Shown: positions 21,219-32,424 of the stretch, in pieces | Layout: every line of letters begins with the position of its first letter | Position numbering within the stretch: the first letter of the stretch is position 1 | From: Trichoderma breve | Lineage: Eukaryota > Ascomycota > Sordariomycetes > Hypocreales > Hypocreaceae | Length of the DNA: 64,000 bases | Assembly: GCF_028502605.1 (NCBI RefSeq) | Contig: NW_026611594.1 | Location: forward strand, 513,501-577,500 | Direction: 5' to 3' | Translations under genes and position numbers: made by a program | Notes under the pieces: model-generated | Seen by the model: only the letters and a program-made list of their open reading frames with translations | The model's database searches: none | Told to the model about the DNA's origin: nothing

Positions 21219-24200
21219 GGCGAAATCGACGGTTTGACGGGCGACGACAATCGAGAAATGGGCGGGCGATGGCGATGGGGAGCAGCTGCGGGTTTTGGCG
21301 GCGTCGTCGTCGGGAGGGAATCGAATTGACGACGGTTGGGATTGTGGAGAGCGGAGGGAGAGGAGAAGGAGAGAATGCGCTGGCTCTGGTTGGGTTGGGG
21401 GGGAAAAGCCAAAGGGAAGAATGGAACTGGACTCAAGTGAGCTACAGGTACAGCAACGTTAGCTCCTATCCCAGGGGGGTTGGTGCGCTCTAGTCCCGGG
21501 CTGGGGTGCCTGGGGCGGGTTTTTTGGGAAATTGACGGTGGGCTGCGCTGCGAGGTGAGGCCCTGACTTGCCTGAGCCTGAGCGGCAGCTTACACTGGAC
21601 TGAACCGAACCTGAACTGATCGGGGTGGAGCCCTGGACTCAACTGTGCTCAACTCGCTGGACGAAGAGACGAAAGCCTGGCACTGGTACCGCGCTTTTTC
21701 AGGGCCGGGGCGATGTGCTAAGGCCAGTTCAGCCCCAGCGCTAGGAGCTGAAGATGAGGTGGGATTGATTGATGGTGTGTGGAAGAATCGAGACACCAGA
21801 CACTCTTCAGGTTGGCCGGGTTCTTTGTTAGCCAGCCTCTCCCTAGCAGCATGGAGTACTATCGCTGTGCATGGCCCGATAGAATTACAGTTTTAATTGA
21901 TGTCCTGTTACTAGATTGGTAGTTGCAGCATTTGATCATTGTACATATCGATCCGTCCAGACTACCATTGAATGGCCTCAATCCATTCATTGCGTGCATC
22001 CGCTCTGCTTGCTAATGCCCGCACTTGTGCTGTAAGGGGAAAGGCAGGTCAGAATCACTAGCGCCCGCCTCTTCAGAGTCTGTCTCCAAGGTACTTGTTC
22101 TCCGCCTCTGGCGACGCAGCCCGTCCAAGTACTGAAGCGACGCAGTGCAAAGGCAGCTCAGACACAAATCTGACTGATGCGCTGCCCGGCTCCAAATTGC
22201 CTGGATCACTCCATCCGTGTGACTTTTCCTTTCCGTCCGGGCGTTTCCATTTCTACTCCAGTGCTTCCATTTCTATTTCTAAGCGCGTCATGGCCCGCGG
22301 TTCTGGTTTCTGGGAAATAGCCCAGGGTCAATGCGAAAAAGAGAGTTACAGGCGGGATGAGATGAGACGGGCGGCCTCGTTTCTGCGGCTTGAAAGTCAG
22401 GTGTCAGGTAATAGTGCTACCTACCAGTACTGTATAGCCTCTGTCTGTCGGCTGCATCCGCCTCGTTGTCTTCAATGCATCGCACCGCGCATTCCAAGCA
22501 TTTAATAATTTGATCACGACAATCACAGTACAGTCCAGACAAACGGCAAAGGGACTGCTAACGCTCCTGTACAGTACCGTGACGCGCACAAGCTGCCGAG
22601 CTGCAGGATGGCATTGAGCACTAACCAGGCGCTCATGTCGTGAATCCGGCACAGTGGCGGCCGAGTGCGAAATGCCACTGTGTTGCCTAGGCGAGGCCCT
22701 TCCCGAGATGCAGATTCTCCGTCTCTTTAGGCTGGCTCGTAATCATTCATGCCTGGTTATTTAACATCAGGGGCAAGGAGACCGGGTGGAGTCGCGTTGT
22801 CCCAAAGAACATGTACAGGCTTCCATTGCCTCTTCGTTTCTGGCCTGGGCACAGAGAGAGATGACCAGGGTCAATGCGATGCTCCCTGGCCAGGAACAAA
22901 ACGACCGGACAGTTCGCTACACGACAGAGCGCCGTTTGGTCTGGTGAATCTTTCCATCGTACATTCCGAGATGCAGCTTTCCGCGGTCCTTTTTTGGCTT
23001 GCCGGCCAACCAGAGCGGGCAATCTATGTATCAAGGAACCGGCCAACGGGTTTCTCATCTCTTCGATAACGCAGCATTAACGCATCGTAGTTCCTTTAGG
23101 TCCGGTTGACGCCACTGGCCGTGACCCTGCAGCTCGCCCCCCTGAGCAGATTAGCCTGGACGAGGCCTTGATACGGGGAATTGCGAGTAATATTGCTGGG
23201 CAGCGACAAGTGAAGGCGATGGAAATTCCATCCTTTATGCAAGCAAACGGCCTTCCCACAAGGCGCACAGGGCAGAGCTGGACTGGACTGGACTCATCCT
23301 CCCCTCCAGCACTCTCGCCATCACCATCACCCTCACCCTCACCTCTGCTCTCCTCATCCTCTCATCTTTGCTCCCCCAAATCCAAATCCCAAAATCCTAC
23401 TTACCTGCCCTGCTAGCCCAGAACTGGCCAAGGACGCAATTTACGGCGACCCGCTTCCCTGCTCCGGAGCCCACCTTCTACTCGCAGCTCTGGCCCGGCC
23501 TAGTACCAAGACGTTTTGCTCTGCACTAGCCGATCCGCAACTCATCCTGGACCCCGGCCTGGGGTGAAATCATTCGACTTGGGGGGAGGAGCCCTGCGAG
23601 TAATTAATACAGTACAGTACGGGCAACGAGGACACAGAGGCGAGAGAGCTGAAGTTGTCGTCAGGAAGCAATTGCGTTGGAAAAGAGCATATAGCAGACG
23701 TGTACTCGTACACACGCTCACAGTTGTGCCACTATCCACAAGTTTTACAACAAGTAGAGCCATACTAAAAAGCCAAGAGATATTGATATACTTGTTACAC
23801 GTTAAACCCGGAGCTTTGAGCCAAAAAGACGCAAAACCACCGAAAGAAAGAAAACAGCACATACGAGTACATTAGTAGGTACCATTACACGCAAAACCAC
23901 CTTGCACGAGTACAAGAAAACAGGCCAAGGCCTTTCTTTTCTTGGCCCTTGTCCGAATTGCCGTGCGGATACTCTAATTTCATGCCTTTCCCTCCAACAC
24001 GGCCGCACTGTGTTTCCAAGACGGGAACGCACCTTTTTTTTCTTCTTCCTTTTTCTTGGACTTTTTGGGTGGTGTCTGGGCGTTTGTTTTCGTGTATCGC
24101 GAATGGGCTGTCCTGTGTGTGCGTTTTTCTGGCTTGGGGGTCAATGCATGATTGTGTCTTGCGAATAAGTGGTCGTCTTTCAACCGGCTGTCGACATATA

Positions 24201-25282
24201 ACAACACCTGATGGAAATGTGCCGGCCATATCTTCGTTCTGTATTACCTGTATCGTTGCCACAAGACGTCAACTTGTAATGTGTACCTTCAATATTCTTC
24301 ACGCTTCTCTCGACCCTCTGTAAGTCAATCTTACGGCCAATATTTCCGGTCTCCCCACGCTCTCATAAGCCCAAGTCACGCCCTCTCGGTATTGTTTCCT
24401 TCTCCCCCTTGTGTCCTATCCCAAATCCAGCAGTCCGCATCAACGAATCTCGATGGCCCTCATCACACTAGCTACCCATCTCACCATCCCTACAAGTACG
24501 AATACACACAGGCAGACAGACAGGTAGACAGGTAGACGGACAACTCATCGTGATACCTGTAATACTGTACTGTGCCATGATGTACTGTATATACCTGCCT
24601 CTAAACATACTCGTACCGTATTGTACATGTCCGAGATGGATGATTACCGCTCCATCCCCAATGCCACCATTCTTTGCGCCCCCCGTATCAACGGCGAGTC
24701 GCAGTGCAGTAGTGCCGCATATCAATCCGTACAAGCGCCGCGGCTTGGTGCGGTGGCATCCCGTGTACATGTACCTGCGTTGTGTCTGTGCCGTCCGTTC
24801 ACTCTTCCTCACTTTTAACATGGCACGATGTCCTTTTTTTTCCCTCTTGTTCAATACCAGGGGTATTTGCGCTACTAGTAGCGGGAGGTTTTTGATGGCT
24901 GCGTGATGTAATTGTAATTAACTGGGTCCTCTTGTGAATAGTTTGGGTGTTTTAATGTAGGATTGAAAAGATCCCCCCATACTTGTACATCGAATGTGTG
25001 GTATGAGGTGTGATGACATCTATCTGCCAAGACTCGCGATTCAAAAGCCAATTGACTCTCTCAAAGAGAATCAATATGCCATTCAGCAAGGCGGTCTCTG
25101 TATTTGAGATGGCCTCTGCTATATCATCCATCATTGTACCCCCAATTTCATATCCAACGCTCTAGTTCATCCAGCTCTTCTTCTTGGTATACTATTAAGC
25201 TGGTCCCGGAAGGGATTCGCCGTCTCTATCTCTTTGCTCCATCATGCTACCATTATCTAACTTATCTCATGCTTCAACCCCA
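21219..25282. other. Intergenic region, 4.1 kb
   Basis: No gene supported. The left kilobase is the promoter and leader of the G-beta gene. The right few hundred bases are 3' UTR of the acetoacetyl-CoA synthetase gene. The middle has pyrimidine-rich low complexity (23300-23400) and a stretch from 23600 to 24650 dense in GTAC-containing words, including TACTCGTA/TACGAGTA copies at 23703, 23862 and 24608. The open frames of 60-136 codons overlap on both strands and are not protein-like. Confidence 0.5.
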
Positions 25283-27491
25283 TTAATACGTCTTTGCCCA
25301 TTCCTTGAACCACTCTAGGGCCTCGGGGTTTGCGACACTGGCGTTCGTCTTGATGCTCATGCCCGAAAGAATCTGCTTCACGGCAACTTCGATTCTATGA
25401 TATTGTTAGAAAATGAACCATGCATGTTCTCATGTTGCGAAACTCACTTTTTGCCGTTGCCCGTCTTGGGGATGCCACCTCCGCATTCCTCTACCACGCC
25501 CGGGACGTGACGCGGGCTGAGCTCGCTCTTAATCTTCTGCTTGATCCTGTTCCTCAGGTCGTCGTTGAACTCGTGACCGGGTGTCGGGACGACAAACAGG
25601 CAAACCGTCTCGTCCGTGTCTGTTGCTCGTCGGCGTCCTACACAGACGGCATCCTCAACCTCGGACGCAAAGAACCGGATCAAAATGTTGTAAATCTCGG
25701 CTGAACCGAATCTCACGCCAGCCGGCTTCAGGACACCATCAGATCTGCCCAACATGAGCAGGCCGCCCGTCTTGGGGTCAGGAATCTTGACAAAGTCGCC
25801 GTGATGCCACACCGCGCCCTTGACGCCGCACACGTCCTCGAAACGCTCAAAGTAGGCAGCCTTGTACTTGTCGTCACCTTTGGCGCCGAAGAAAGTCAGA
25901 GGCTGGCAGGGGAAGGGCTTGACGCAAACCAGGTCACCAGGCTCTCCTGCAGAAACGTCCTCGCCAGTGACGGAGTCGACAGCCTTGATGGCCATTCCCA
26001 GGCCAGCACACTGGATTTCGCCGACTCGAACGGGCAATAGAGGGGAAGGAGCGCCAAATAGAGAGATGATGTCGGTGCCGCCAGTAATAGAGGCAAGATT
26101 AATGGTCTTCGGGAAGGCTTCGTAAACGAAAGAAAAGGTGGACGGCGGCAGTGGTGACGCTGTGGAGTATATGGCTTCGAGGTGAGATAAATCAATGCTG
26201 GAATCACGAACAGGATAGACTCCATTGGCCTCCAATGCTGTGAGGTAAGCTGCTGAGGTGCCGAAATGTGTCACCTTGAGATCTGACAACACGCGGGGAA
26301 TGGACATGTATGAGTTGGGTCGGAAAGGTGACCCTGAGTACAGAATCAGCTTGGCTCCGACAGCAAGCGCTCCAACGCTCCAATGCCACATCATCCAGGA
26401 AGTGGTTGTGTAGTAGAGCATGCTCGAAGCCGAGGTCAAAGAGCAGTGCAACATGTGCTCTTTCTTGTGCTGGATAAGTGTTCCCAGAGCAGTGTGGACG
26501 ATTGCCTTGGGGAGACCGGTGGTACCGCTGGAGTAGAGGATGTAGAGTGGATGTGATGGCGGCAACTGTTCAAATATAAGAGCATCTGATGAGGCGCTGG
26601 AGAGGAAGCTTTGGTATTCAACAGCCGCGACGCCGTGAGCCTCAATGTCCTTGATGCCCAGATCGCCCTTAATGTTGTTGATGACAATGACCTTTTGCAG
26701 GCCCATCTTGCTAAGCTCCGCGACAATGTCTGTCGTCTTGGATGTGCTCGACCACTCCTTGCCATTGTACACTGTTCCGTTGTCGGCGAACAGAATGCGA
26801 GGTCCAATCTGGCTCAATCGGTCCAACACGGCAGAAACGCCGCTGTCAGGGCTGATGCCCGTCCATATCGCGCCGAGAGAAGCAGCCGCCAGCATCGCAA
26901 CCACAGCTTCCACATGGTTGGATACATAACCCGCGACGATGTCGTGAGGCTTCAACCCTTCGGCACGCAACGCATTGGCGCATTGGCGGACCGACTCGCG
27001 CAGCTCAGCCCAGGTGGTTGATCGCAAGTCGCCAGGGAGTTCGGTGGTGGTGATTACGGCGGTGGAAGAAGGGTCAAGAGGCGTGGCCGTGGGAGGGAAG
27101 AGGAGGTTTTCGGCAAAGTTGAGGCGAGAGTCGGCGAAGAAGTCGGGACGAGGGAACATGGGCGCATCCGCCGGCAGGACCTGATTTGGTCAGTTAACTA
27201 ACTATTCAAGCTTTTCATCCAACGTGGCTGAAGATGGAAACGCACGTGTGAATATGGCTGGGATGAAACGACGCCCACAAACTGCCACACCTCGTCCCAG
27301 AACTGGGCGACATTGTCGACAGACCACTTGTACAGGTCTGGGTATCCGGTGAGATGCAGATTGTGCTTCTGGTTGACCGTCTGGAGGAACTGCCACATGG
27401 GCGTCGAGGCAGGCTCAGCGTGTCTCCAGAGCTCCTTTGCTTTGGGAGTGACGCCTGCGAAGGCATTATCGCGGTCGATAGACTCCCCCAT
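25283..27491 (-). CDS. aacs: Acetoacetyl-CoA synthetase
   Basis: Cytosolic acyl-activating enzyme: acetoacetate + ATP + CoA gives acetoacetyl-CoA + AMP + PPi. It feeds acetoacetate into sterol and lipid synthesis or ketone use. Three exons, 27246-27491, 25448-27180 and 25283-25394, give 696 aa, normal for the family. The ANL-superfamily signatures are present: the P-loop YSSGTTGLPKAIVH at about 298-311, TGGTD at about 448-452, the hinge GRSDGVLKPAGVRFG at about 560-574, and the C-terminal catalytic lysine in PKTGNGKK at about 660, whose codon is split by the last intron. The N-terminal WRHAEP, YKWSVDNVAQFWDEVW and FAENLL segments match the acetyl/acetoacetyl-CoA synthetase cap. WHWSVGALAVGA fits the acetoacetyl rather than acetyl enzymes. 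The gene is divergent from LCB2 across about 3 kb. Confidence 0.95.
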
Positions 27492-28354
27492 GGCGTCCGT
27501 GTCTTTCGTCTTGGAGAATCGAGATGGTTATCCGCGTGGCCAAGGTCCAGGAAGAGAATCAAGCACGAGAAGCGAAGAGATGAAGCCAATTGATGATTTG
27601 GGTCTCTCCCTGTTTATTTTCCCCAAGAATAATCAAATAGTCTTTCAGGGACCGGAAAACGGTTGGGGATCTCTAGCCCAACTGCCGAATCGGCTGCGTT
27701 TGCGGTCCCCCTCCATCATGGCCCGTTGCAACCCGCGGGCACCCTCGGTTCTATTTTGGAATGGTTGCGAGGCGATTTAGAAGCCGAGAATCTGTGGCTG
27801 GAGCAGTGGCTGAGCAGGAAGACGGATGACTAAGGATCGAGAAGCGTGGCTGGTGCAGGACTAGTTGAGTTTGGATGGATTTAGGGGAAAGATAAGGGAC
27901 AGAGGAAGAGAAGATTGATGGCTTCTTCCTTAGCATGTGCACTAGGCTAGGACTTAATTTAGCGGAATACATGTGCCGAGGCGAAAGTAGAGATTTGAAG
28001 ATTTTTTATCGAATTTTTTTTCAATGCTCTTTTTTTCACTGCCGGCAATATTCCGGAGAGGGCAAATTGCTCAAGCGTGGGCTGATTTTCTCTTGGTGGT
28101 TTGTGTTTCCCCGTTCCGTCCAGTCTCAACTATTACCTCGGGCACAAATTACCAGGATGAGGTGATAGGACGAAAGTCAAAGACCCATAAGGTTAACACT
28201 GTTGGCGTGGGTGACAAGTCAATTACACGTAAAGCAGAGGGAAATACACGTACGGAGGACCAAGTCCGTGTGTGTCACTCAAGGTCGCACTGCATGCTTC
28301 GCTGGCACTTGTTCCATCTACATACAGTACTGCCATGTACAACTCGGATAAGAC

Positions 28355-28379
28355 AAGGCAAGGCAAGGCAAGGCAAGAC
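28355..28379. repeat. AAGGC pentanucleotide tandem
   Basis: Four perfect AAGGC units followed by one AAGAC variant. A simple-sequence run in the AACS-LCB2 intergenic DNA with no evident function. Confidence 0.8.
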
Positions 28380-30358
28380 ACTTGGAATTAGAGTAGAGTC
28401 CCTTGCACTTCTAGTCAAAAGCTGGGGTTGAAACTTTGAAGCGAATCAATCTAGAGCGACAATCACTGCCCCATGCGAGAATACTAATTGAAGTTGTCGA
28501 GATGCTAAAGTAGCTGGGGTACATAAGTAGGTATCAGCTGTTGCGTCCGGCATCTTCGGAGAGTTTTCTGGCTAGCATCACGAAACTCGGCTTCTGTGCT
28601 GTGCTGTGCTCCAACAGCTCTCAGCTCGCAGCTACTGCCAGCTCTGCTTTTGGTGTCAGCGCCCCCTTTTTGGGCTGCTCCCACGGGCGAGAGAAATCGC
28701 GGCAAAATGTCATCGCGCGGCTGCCCCCTTGCAGATCGTTGAAGTTGTAATTCGACTGCGACAACGGAGAAGCATCGAGCCACTCATCTCTTTAACTTGT
28801 CGTCTATGCTTCCTTTTCGTTTCAAGAGAGCATCTTGGGTGGCAATAGTCCATGTACGAGTATGTAGCTAGTCAGACGGCTTCACCCATGGCCGGCAACC
28901 GTCCTGCTGTAGAAGCAAGGATTGCAACGGTCGTCGCTTAGAGGATATCGGCTCGAATGACCTCATCAGCTGCAAAGACGCATCGGCCGAGATTCGCATT
29001 GTCTACCAGTTAGTACTCGTTGTAGCACCAGTAAGCCCGGGCGATCCGACGTACTTGTACCTGTAGGCTGGATGGCTGGCTGTAGAGTAGCAGTAGGGCC
29101 CATCCACACTCTCGGCAGAGAGTTGCAGAGGCCCAAATTAAGTGCCCGTGGACAAGCTAGACGCCCACTTTTGCCCTTGTTCGAGACGGATCGCTTGGGG
29201 GCTCCTGAATTCCGGCTTGGCTGTCCCGGTCCTCTTTGGTCCATCTTGGTCCCTCTGGGTCCCTCTTGGTCTGGCCGCAGGCGCCGCAGGTTGTGCCCAG
29301 CGGAAGAGATCAAATCAATGCAAGGGAATCGGAATCCAAGCGAGCGAGTGAGAGAGAAAGTCACAAGCGAGAGCTCCGGCGAGAGGGAAATAAAATAAAA
29401 AGCGCTCCAACGGGCTGTTTCCGCTATATCTTGGCGGCCTGTCTCTGTCTTCCAGTGTCTGTTCCCCCCTCCCTTGCCCGTTGTGGCTCCCAGGTCGCGC
29501 GGCCAGGACTCGATTTTATTGGCCTTGTGGGTTCGTCAAAGACCCCCTTTCGCCAATTCATCTTACCCAGCCGAAACTCCCCCCAAGCCCAAACCTGTCT
29601 TCTTCAACCTGCTTTTTGCTTTTGCCGGCCCTGCGATCGTGGTCATTTCGTCTGTCGCGTGGTGTCCTTGTGCTGCATCTCCACTGAGCTGGGATATTGC
29701 CCTTGGAACAGCAATTTTTTATTTTTGTTGGGCCACAGGGCTGCTGCCGCAAATCAGTCCACCTGCTGAGCCGAGTGCGAGGCATTGAGCAGATTCAAGA
29801 AGGCGTCGTGTCAGGGCGAAAAGCACTGCAGCACCATCCTCGGTGTTGTTTCTTGTTTCTTTGGTATTCTAACTGGTAGGTTTACGCTGCTTCTTGTTTC
29901 AAATCCCGCCAATTCAGCCTCACATCCAATCCGTCTCTTGGGGGGGCTTCAGTCCCATCTTCTTCCCCAATTCTCAAGCCCCTCCTCCAAAGGCCTCGTT
30001 CCAGCAGCTGGCCCATCTATGGCTGCAGAATCGCCTGCAATTGGCATGACGCGAGCCTCGTTGGAAAGCTTGTTTCGATGCTATCGAGACGCTTTACCGA
30101 CAGCGGTTCGAAGCCTAGTGGCGCCGCCCGGTGAAGCCCAGCAGCAAGTTGTGGCCACACCGCATCGCGCCGTAGCCTTTTGAGTTTTGTCGCAGCCGCT
30201 GCCGAAGGCCTGAGCTTCCAGCGAAGCATGGCGCCTAGGAATTTGGGCGGAGGAAAAAGCAAAAGGGAAAACCCAAGAACCTTTGCACACATCCCTCGAT
30301 CCACCATCACGCATTCATCTTCGCCCCAGCTCGCTTTTTGCTCTCATTGGCCATTGAA

Positions 30359-30388
30359 GCTAACCCGCCTCGTTTTCCTTCTCTCCAG
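30359..30388 (+). promoter_or_regulatory. Probable 3' splice site of an LCB2 5'-UTR intron
   Basis: GCTAAC at 30359-30364 is followed by a T/C run and CAG ending at 30388, an almost ideal fungal branch site and acceptor 59 nt before the LCB2 start. No coding exon precedes it, so it would remove an intron in the leader. The donor is uncertain: GTAGGT near 29876 and GTGAAG near 30131 are candidates. Confidence 0.5.
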
Positions 30389-30447
30389 GCGCCAAGTCCC
30401 CACGAGCCGGCTTCTCTTTTTGAGTTTGCAAAAGCCTCAAGGAGATC

Positions 30448-32424
30448 ATGCCGCGACGGCTTGCAAATCCCTTCTCCTCCAGCCAGTCTGCCATGTCAGC
30501 GTCCGAAAAGACTGGCGAACGACGTCTCTCAACCTCAAAGACCAACCGACTGAGCCAGCTCTTCTCGTCCAGCCCAAAGTCCAAGGACCAGGTCACCATG
30601 CATCAAAGCCAGATGAGCACCATCTCGCCGTCGACGGTGTCGCTGCCCACCATTTCGCTGTCCACTGCGACTGGTGAGTCCAACACTGTCGAGCCGATCA
30701 CGACGCTGTTCAAGCCTCAGTCGGCCGAAGAGGTGGAGCGACGGCGACGCGTCGAGGCTCAATTTGGCCCGCTGCTTTCTCCTGAGCACTTGTACACCAG
30801 CCAGGCCGCGGGTAAGCCCTTTGAGCGGCCGATTGAAGACGAGCCTCCTTACTACTATCTCTTGACCACCTACCTGAGCTACTTGGCTCTCATTCTCTTT
30901 GGTCATGTTCGTGATTTCTTTGGCAAGCGGTTCGGCGACCGCAAGCGCTATCTGCCTCTCAAGATTCACAATGGATTCGCTCCCCTCAATGATGATTTCG
31001 ACAGCTTCTACACCCGACGCCTCAAGACGCGTTTGGACGACTGCTTTGCCCGCACCACTGTCGGCGTCCCCGGCCGCTTCATCACCCTCAAGGACCGCAA
31101 GTCAGACGACTACAACTACACCTACCGCTACACCGGCACCTACACTGAGACGCTAAACATGAGTTCCTACAACTATCTCGGTTTTGCTCAGTCTGAGGGT
31201 CCCTGTGCCGATGCCGTCGAGGAATGCGTCAAGAAGTACGGAGCCACCTTTGCCAGCCCCCGAGCTGACAGCGGCACTTCTGATTTGGCTCTCGAAGTCG
31301 AGCGGGAAATTGCGTCCTTTGTTGGAAAGCCCGACGCCATGGTCTTCTCCATGGGTTACGTCACCAACTCCAGCACATTCCCTGCACTTGTGTCCAAGGG
31401 TTGCCTGATCATCTCCGACGAACTGAACCATGCCTCTATCCGAATCGGTGCTCGTCTTTCTGGTGCTGTCATTCAGTCGTTCAAGCACAACGACATGGGC
31501 GACCTCGAGCGTGTTCTTCGTGAAGCCATTTCCCAGGGCCAGCCAAGGACTCACCGCCCCTGGAAGAAGATCCTCTTGGTTGTCGAAGGTCTCTACTCGA
31601 TGGAAGGTACCATGGTCAACCTGCCCGGAATCCTGGAACTGAAGCGCAAGTACAAGTTTTACCTGTTTATCGACGAGGCTCACTCTATCGGTGCCCTGGG
31701 ACCCCACGGCCGTGGCGTTTGCGATTACTATGGCGTTGACACCTCGGAAGTCGACATCCTCATGGGCACCCTGACCAAGTCTTTCGGCGCCAACGGAGGC
31801 TACATTGCTGCGGAGAAGCACATCATTGACAAGCTCCGCAGCACCAACGCTTCCACCATCTTTGGCGAGGCCCCTGCCCCCTCGGTTCTCATGCAGATTC
31901 TTGCCTCCCTCAAGCTGATTAACGGAGAGATTTGCCCTGGCCAGGGCGAGGAACGCCTGAAGCGCATTGCCTTCAACTCTCGCTACCTTCGCCTCGGACT
32001 CAAGCGTCTCGGCATGATTGTCACTGGTCACGACGACTCTCCCATCATCCCCGTCCTGCTTTACAACCCCGGAAAGATGCCTGCCTTCAGTCGCCAGATG
32101 CTTGCCCGCAAAATCTCCGTCGTCGTCGTCGGTTATCCCGCCACTCCGCTCATCAGCTCGCGTGCTCGCTTCTGCGTCTCTGCTGCCCACAACAAGGATG
32201 ACCTCGACCGAATGCTCATTGCCTGTGACGAGGTTGCCGACCTCCTCCAGCTCAAGTACTCCACAGGAATTGCCGGTGGTTTGGACCCTCTGCCCGAGGG
32301 CGTCGCACCAGAAGACGAGGCTGAGTGGAGGAAGAACACTGGCACTCCCATCAAGGCCCCCCGATGGAAGGTTGAGGACGTCATTCGACGAGGTGTCGTT
32401 GACTGCAAGCTCCCTCTGCGGTGA
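30448..32424 (+). CDS. lcb2: Serine palmitoyltransferase catalytic subunit Lcb2
   Basis: ER-membrane PLP enzyme that, with Lcb1, condenses serine and palmitoyl-CoA to 3-ketodihydrosphingosine, the first step of sphingolipid synthesis. It is a single exon of 658 aa. A Ser-rich N-terminal extension (1-90) precedes an amphipathic/membrane segment YLLTTYLSYLALILFGHV at about 137-154. The alpha-oxoamine-synthase fold follows with MSSYNYLGFA (about 238-247), the YGATFASPRADSGTSDLALEVE region (about 264-285), VVEGLYSMEGTM (about 378-389), DEAHSIGALGPHGRG (about 409-423) and the Schiff-base lysine K444 in GTLTKSFGANGGYI. The C-terminal part has SSRARFCVSAAHNKDDLDR. The start at 30448 is the first ATG of the frame. 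The internal Met16 (MSASEKTGERRL) is an alternative start that would not affect the catalytic core. Confidence 0.97.
   Translation: MPRRLANPFSSSQSAMSASEKTGERRLSTSKTNRLSQLFSSSPKSKDQVTMHQSQMSTISPSTVSLPTISLSTATGESNTVEPITTLFKPQSAEEVERRRRVEAQFGPLLSPEHLYTSQAAGKPFERPIEDEPPYYYLLTTYLSYLALILFGHVRDFFGKRFGDRKRYLPLKIHNGFAPLNDDFDSFYTRRLKTRLDDCFARTTVGVPGRFITLKDRKSDDYNYTYRYTGTYTETLNMSSYNYLGFAQSEGPCADAVEECVKKYGATFASPRADSGTSDLALEVEREIASFVGKPDAMVFSMGYVTNSSTFPALVSKGCLIISDELNHASIRIGARLSGAVIQSFKHNDMGDLERVLREAISQGQPRTHRPWKKILLVVEGLYSMEGTMVNLPGILELKRKYKFYLFIDEAHSIGALGPHGRGVCDYYGVDTSEVDILMGTLTKSFGANGGYIAAEKHIIDKLRSTNASTIFGEAPAPSVLMQILASLKLINGEICPGQGEERLKRIAFNSRYLRLGLKRLGMIVTGHDDSPIIPVLLYNPGKMPAFSRQMLARKISVVVVGYPATPLISSRARFCVSAAHNKDDLDRMLIACDEVADLLQLKYSTGIAGGLDPLPEGVAPEDEAEWRKNTGTPIKAPRWKVEDVIRRGVVDCKLPLR

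Larger units (their letters stand above)
27492..30447. other. Divergent promoter region between AACS and LCB2
   Basis: No gene found. It separates two divergently transcribed genes and should hold both promoters. A short AAGGC tandem lies at 28355-28379 and a TACGAGTA copy at 28855. From about 29400 to 30447 the plus strand is pyrimidine-rich with a spliceable acceptor just before LCB2 (annotated separately), consistent with a long LCB2 leader. The frames here are short and overlapping. Confidence 0.55.

Noticed and set aside
15373..22032. An 18-bp word (ATGCCCGCACTTGTGCTG) present at 15373-15390 and 22015-22032
   Set aside because: No similarity extends on either side. One such match in 64 kb is only mildly unexpected and suggests nothing on its own.
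30085..30180. GGTTCGAAGCC resembling a tRNA B box
   Set aside because: No A box at the right distance and no acceptor-stem pairing around it.
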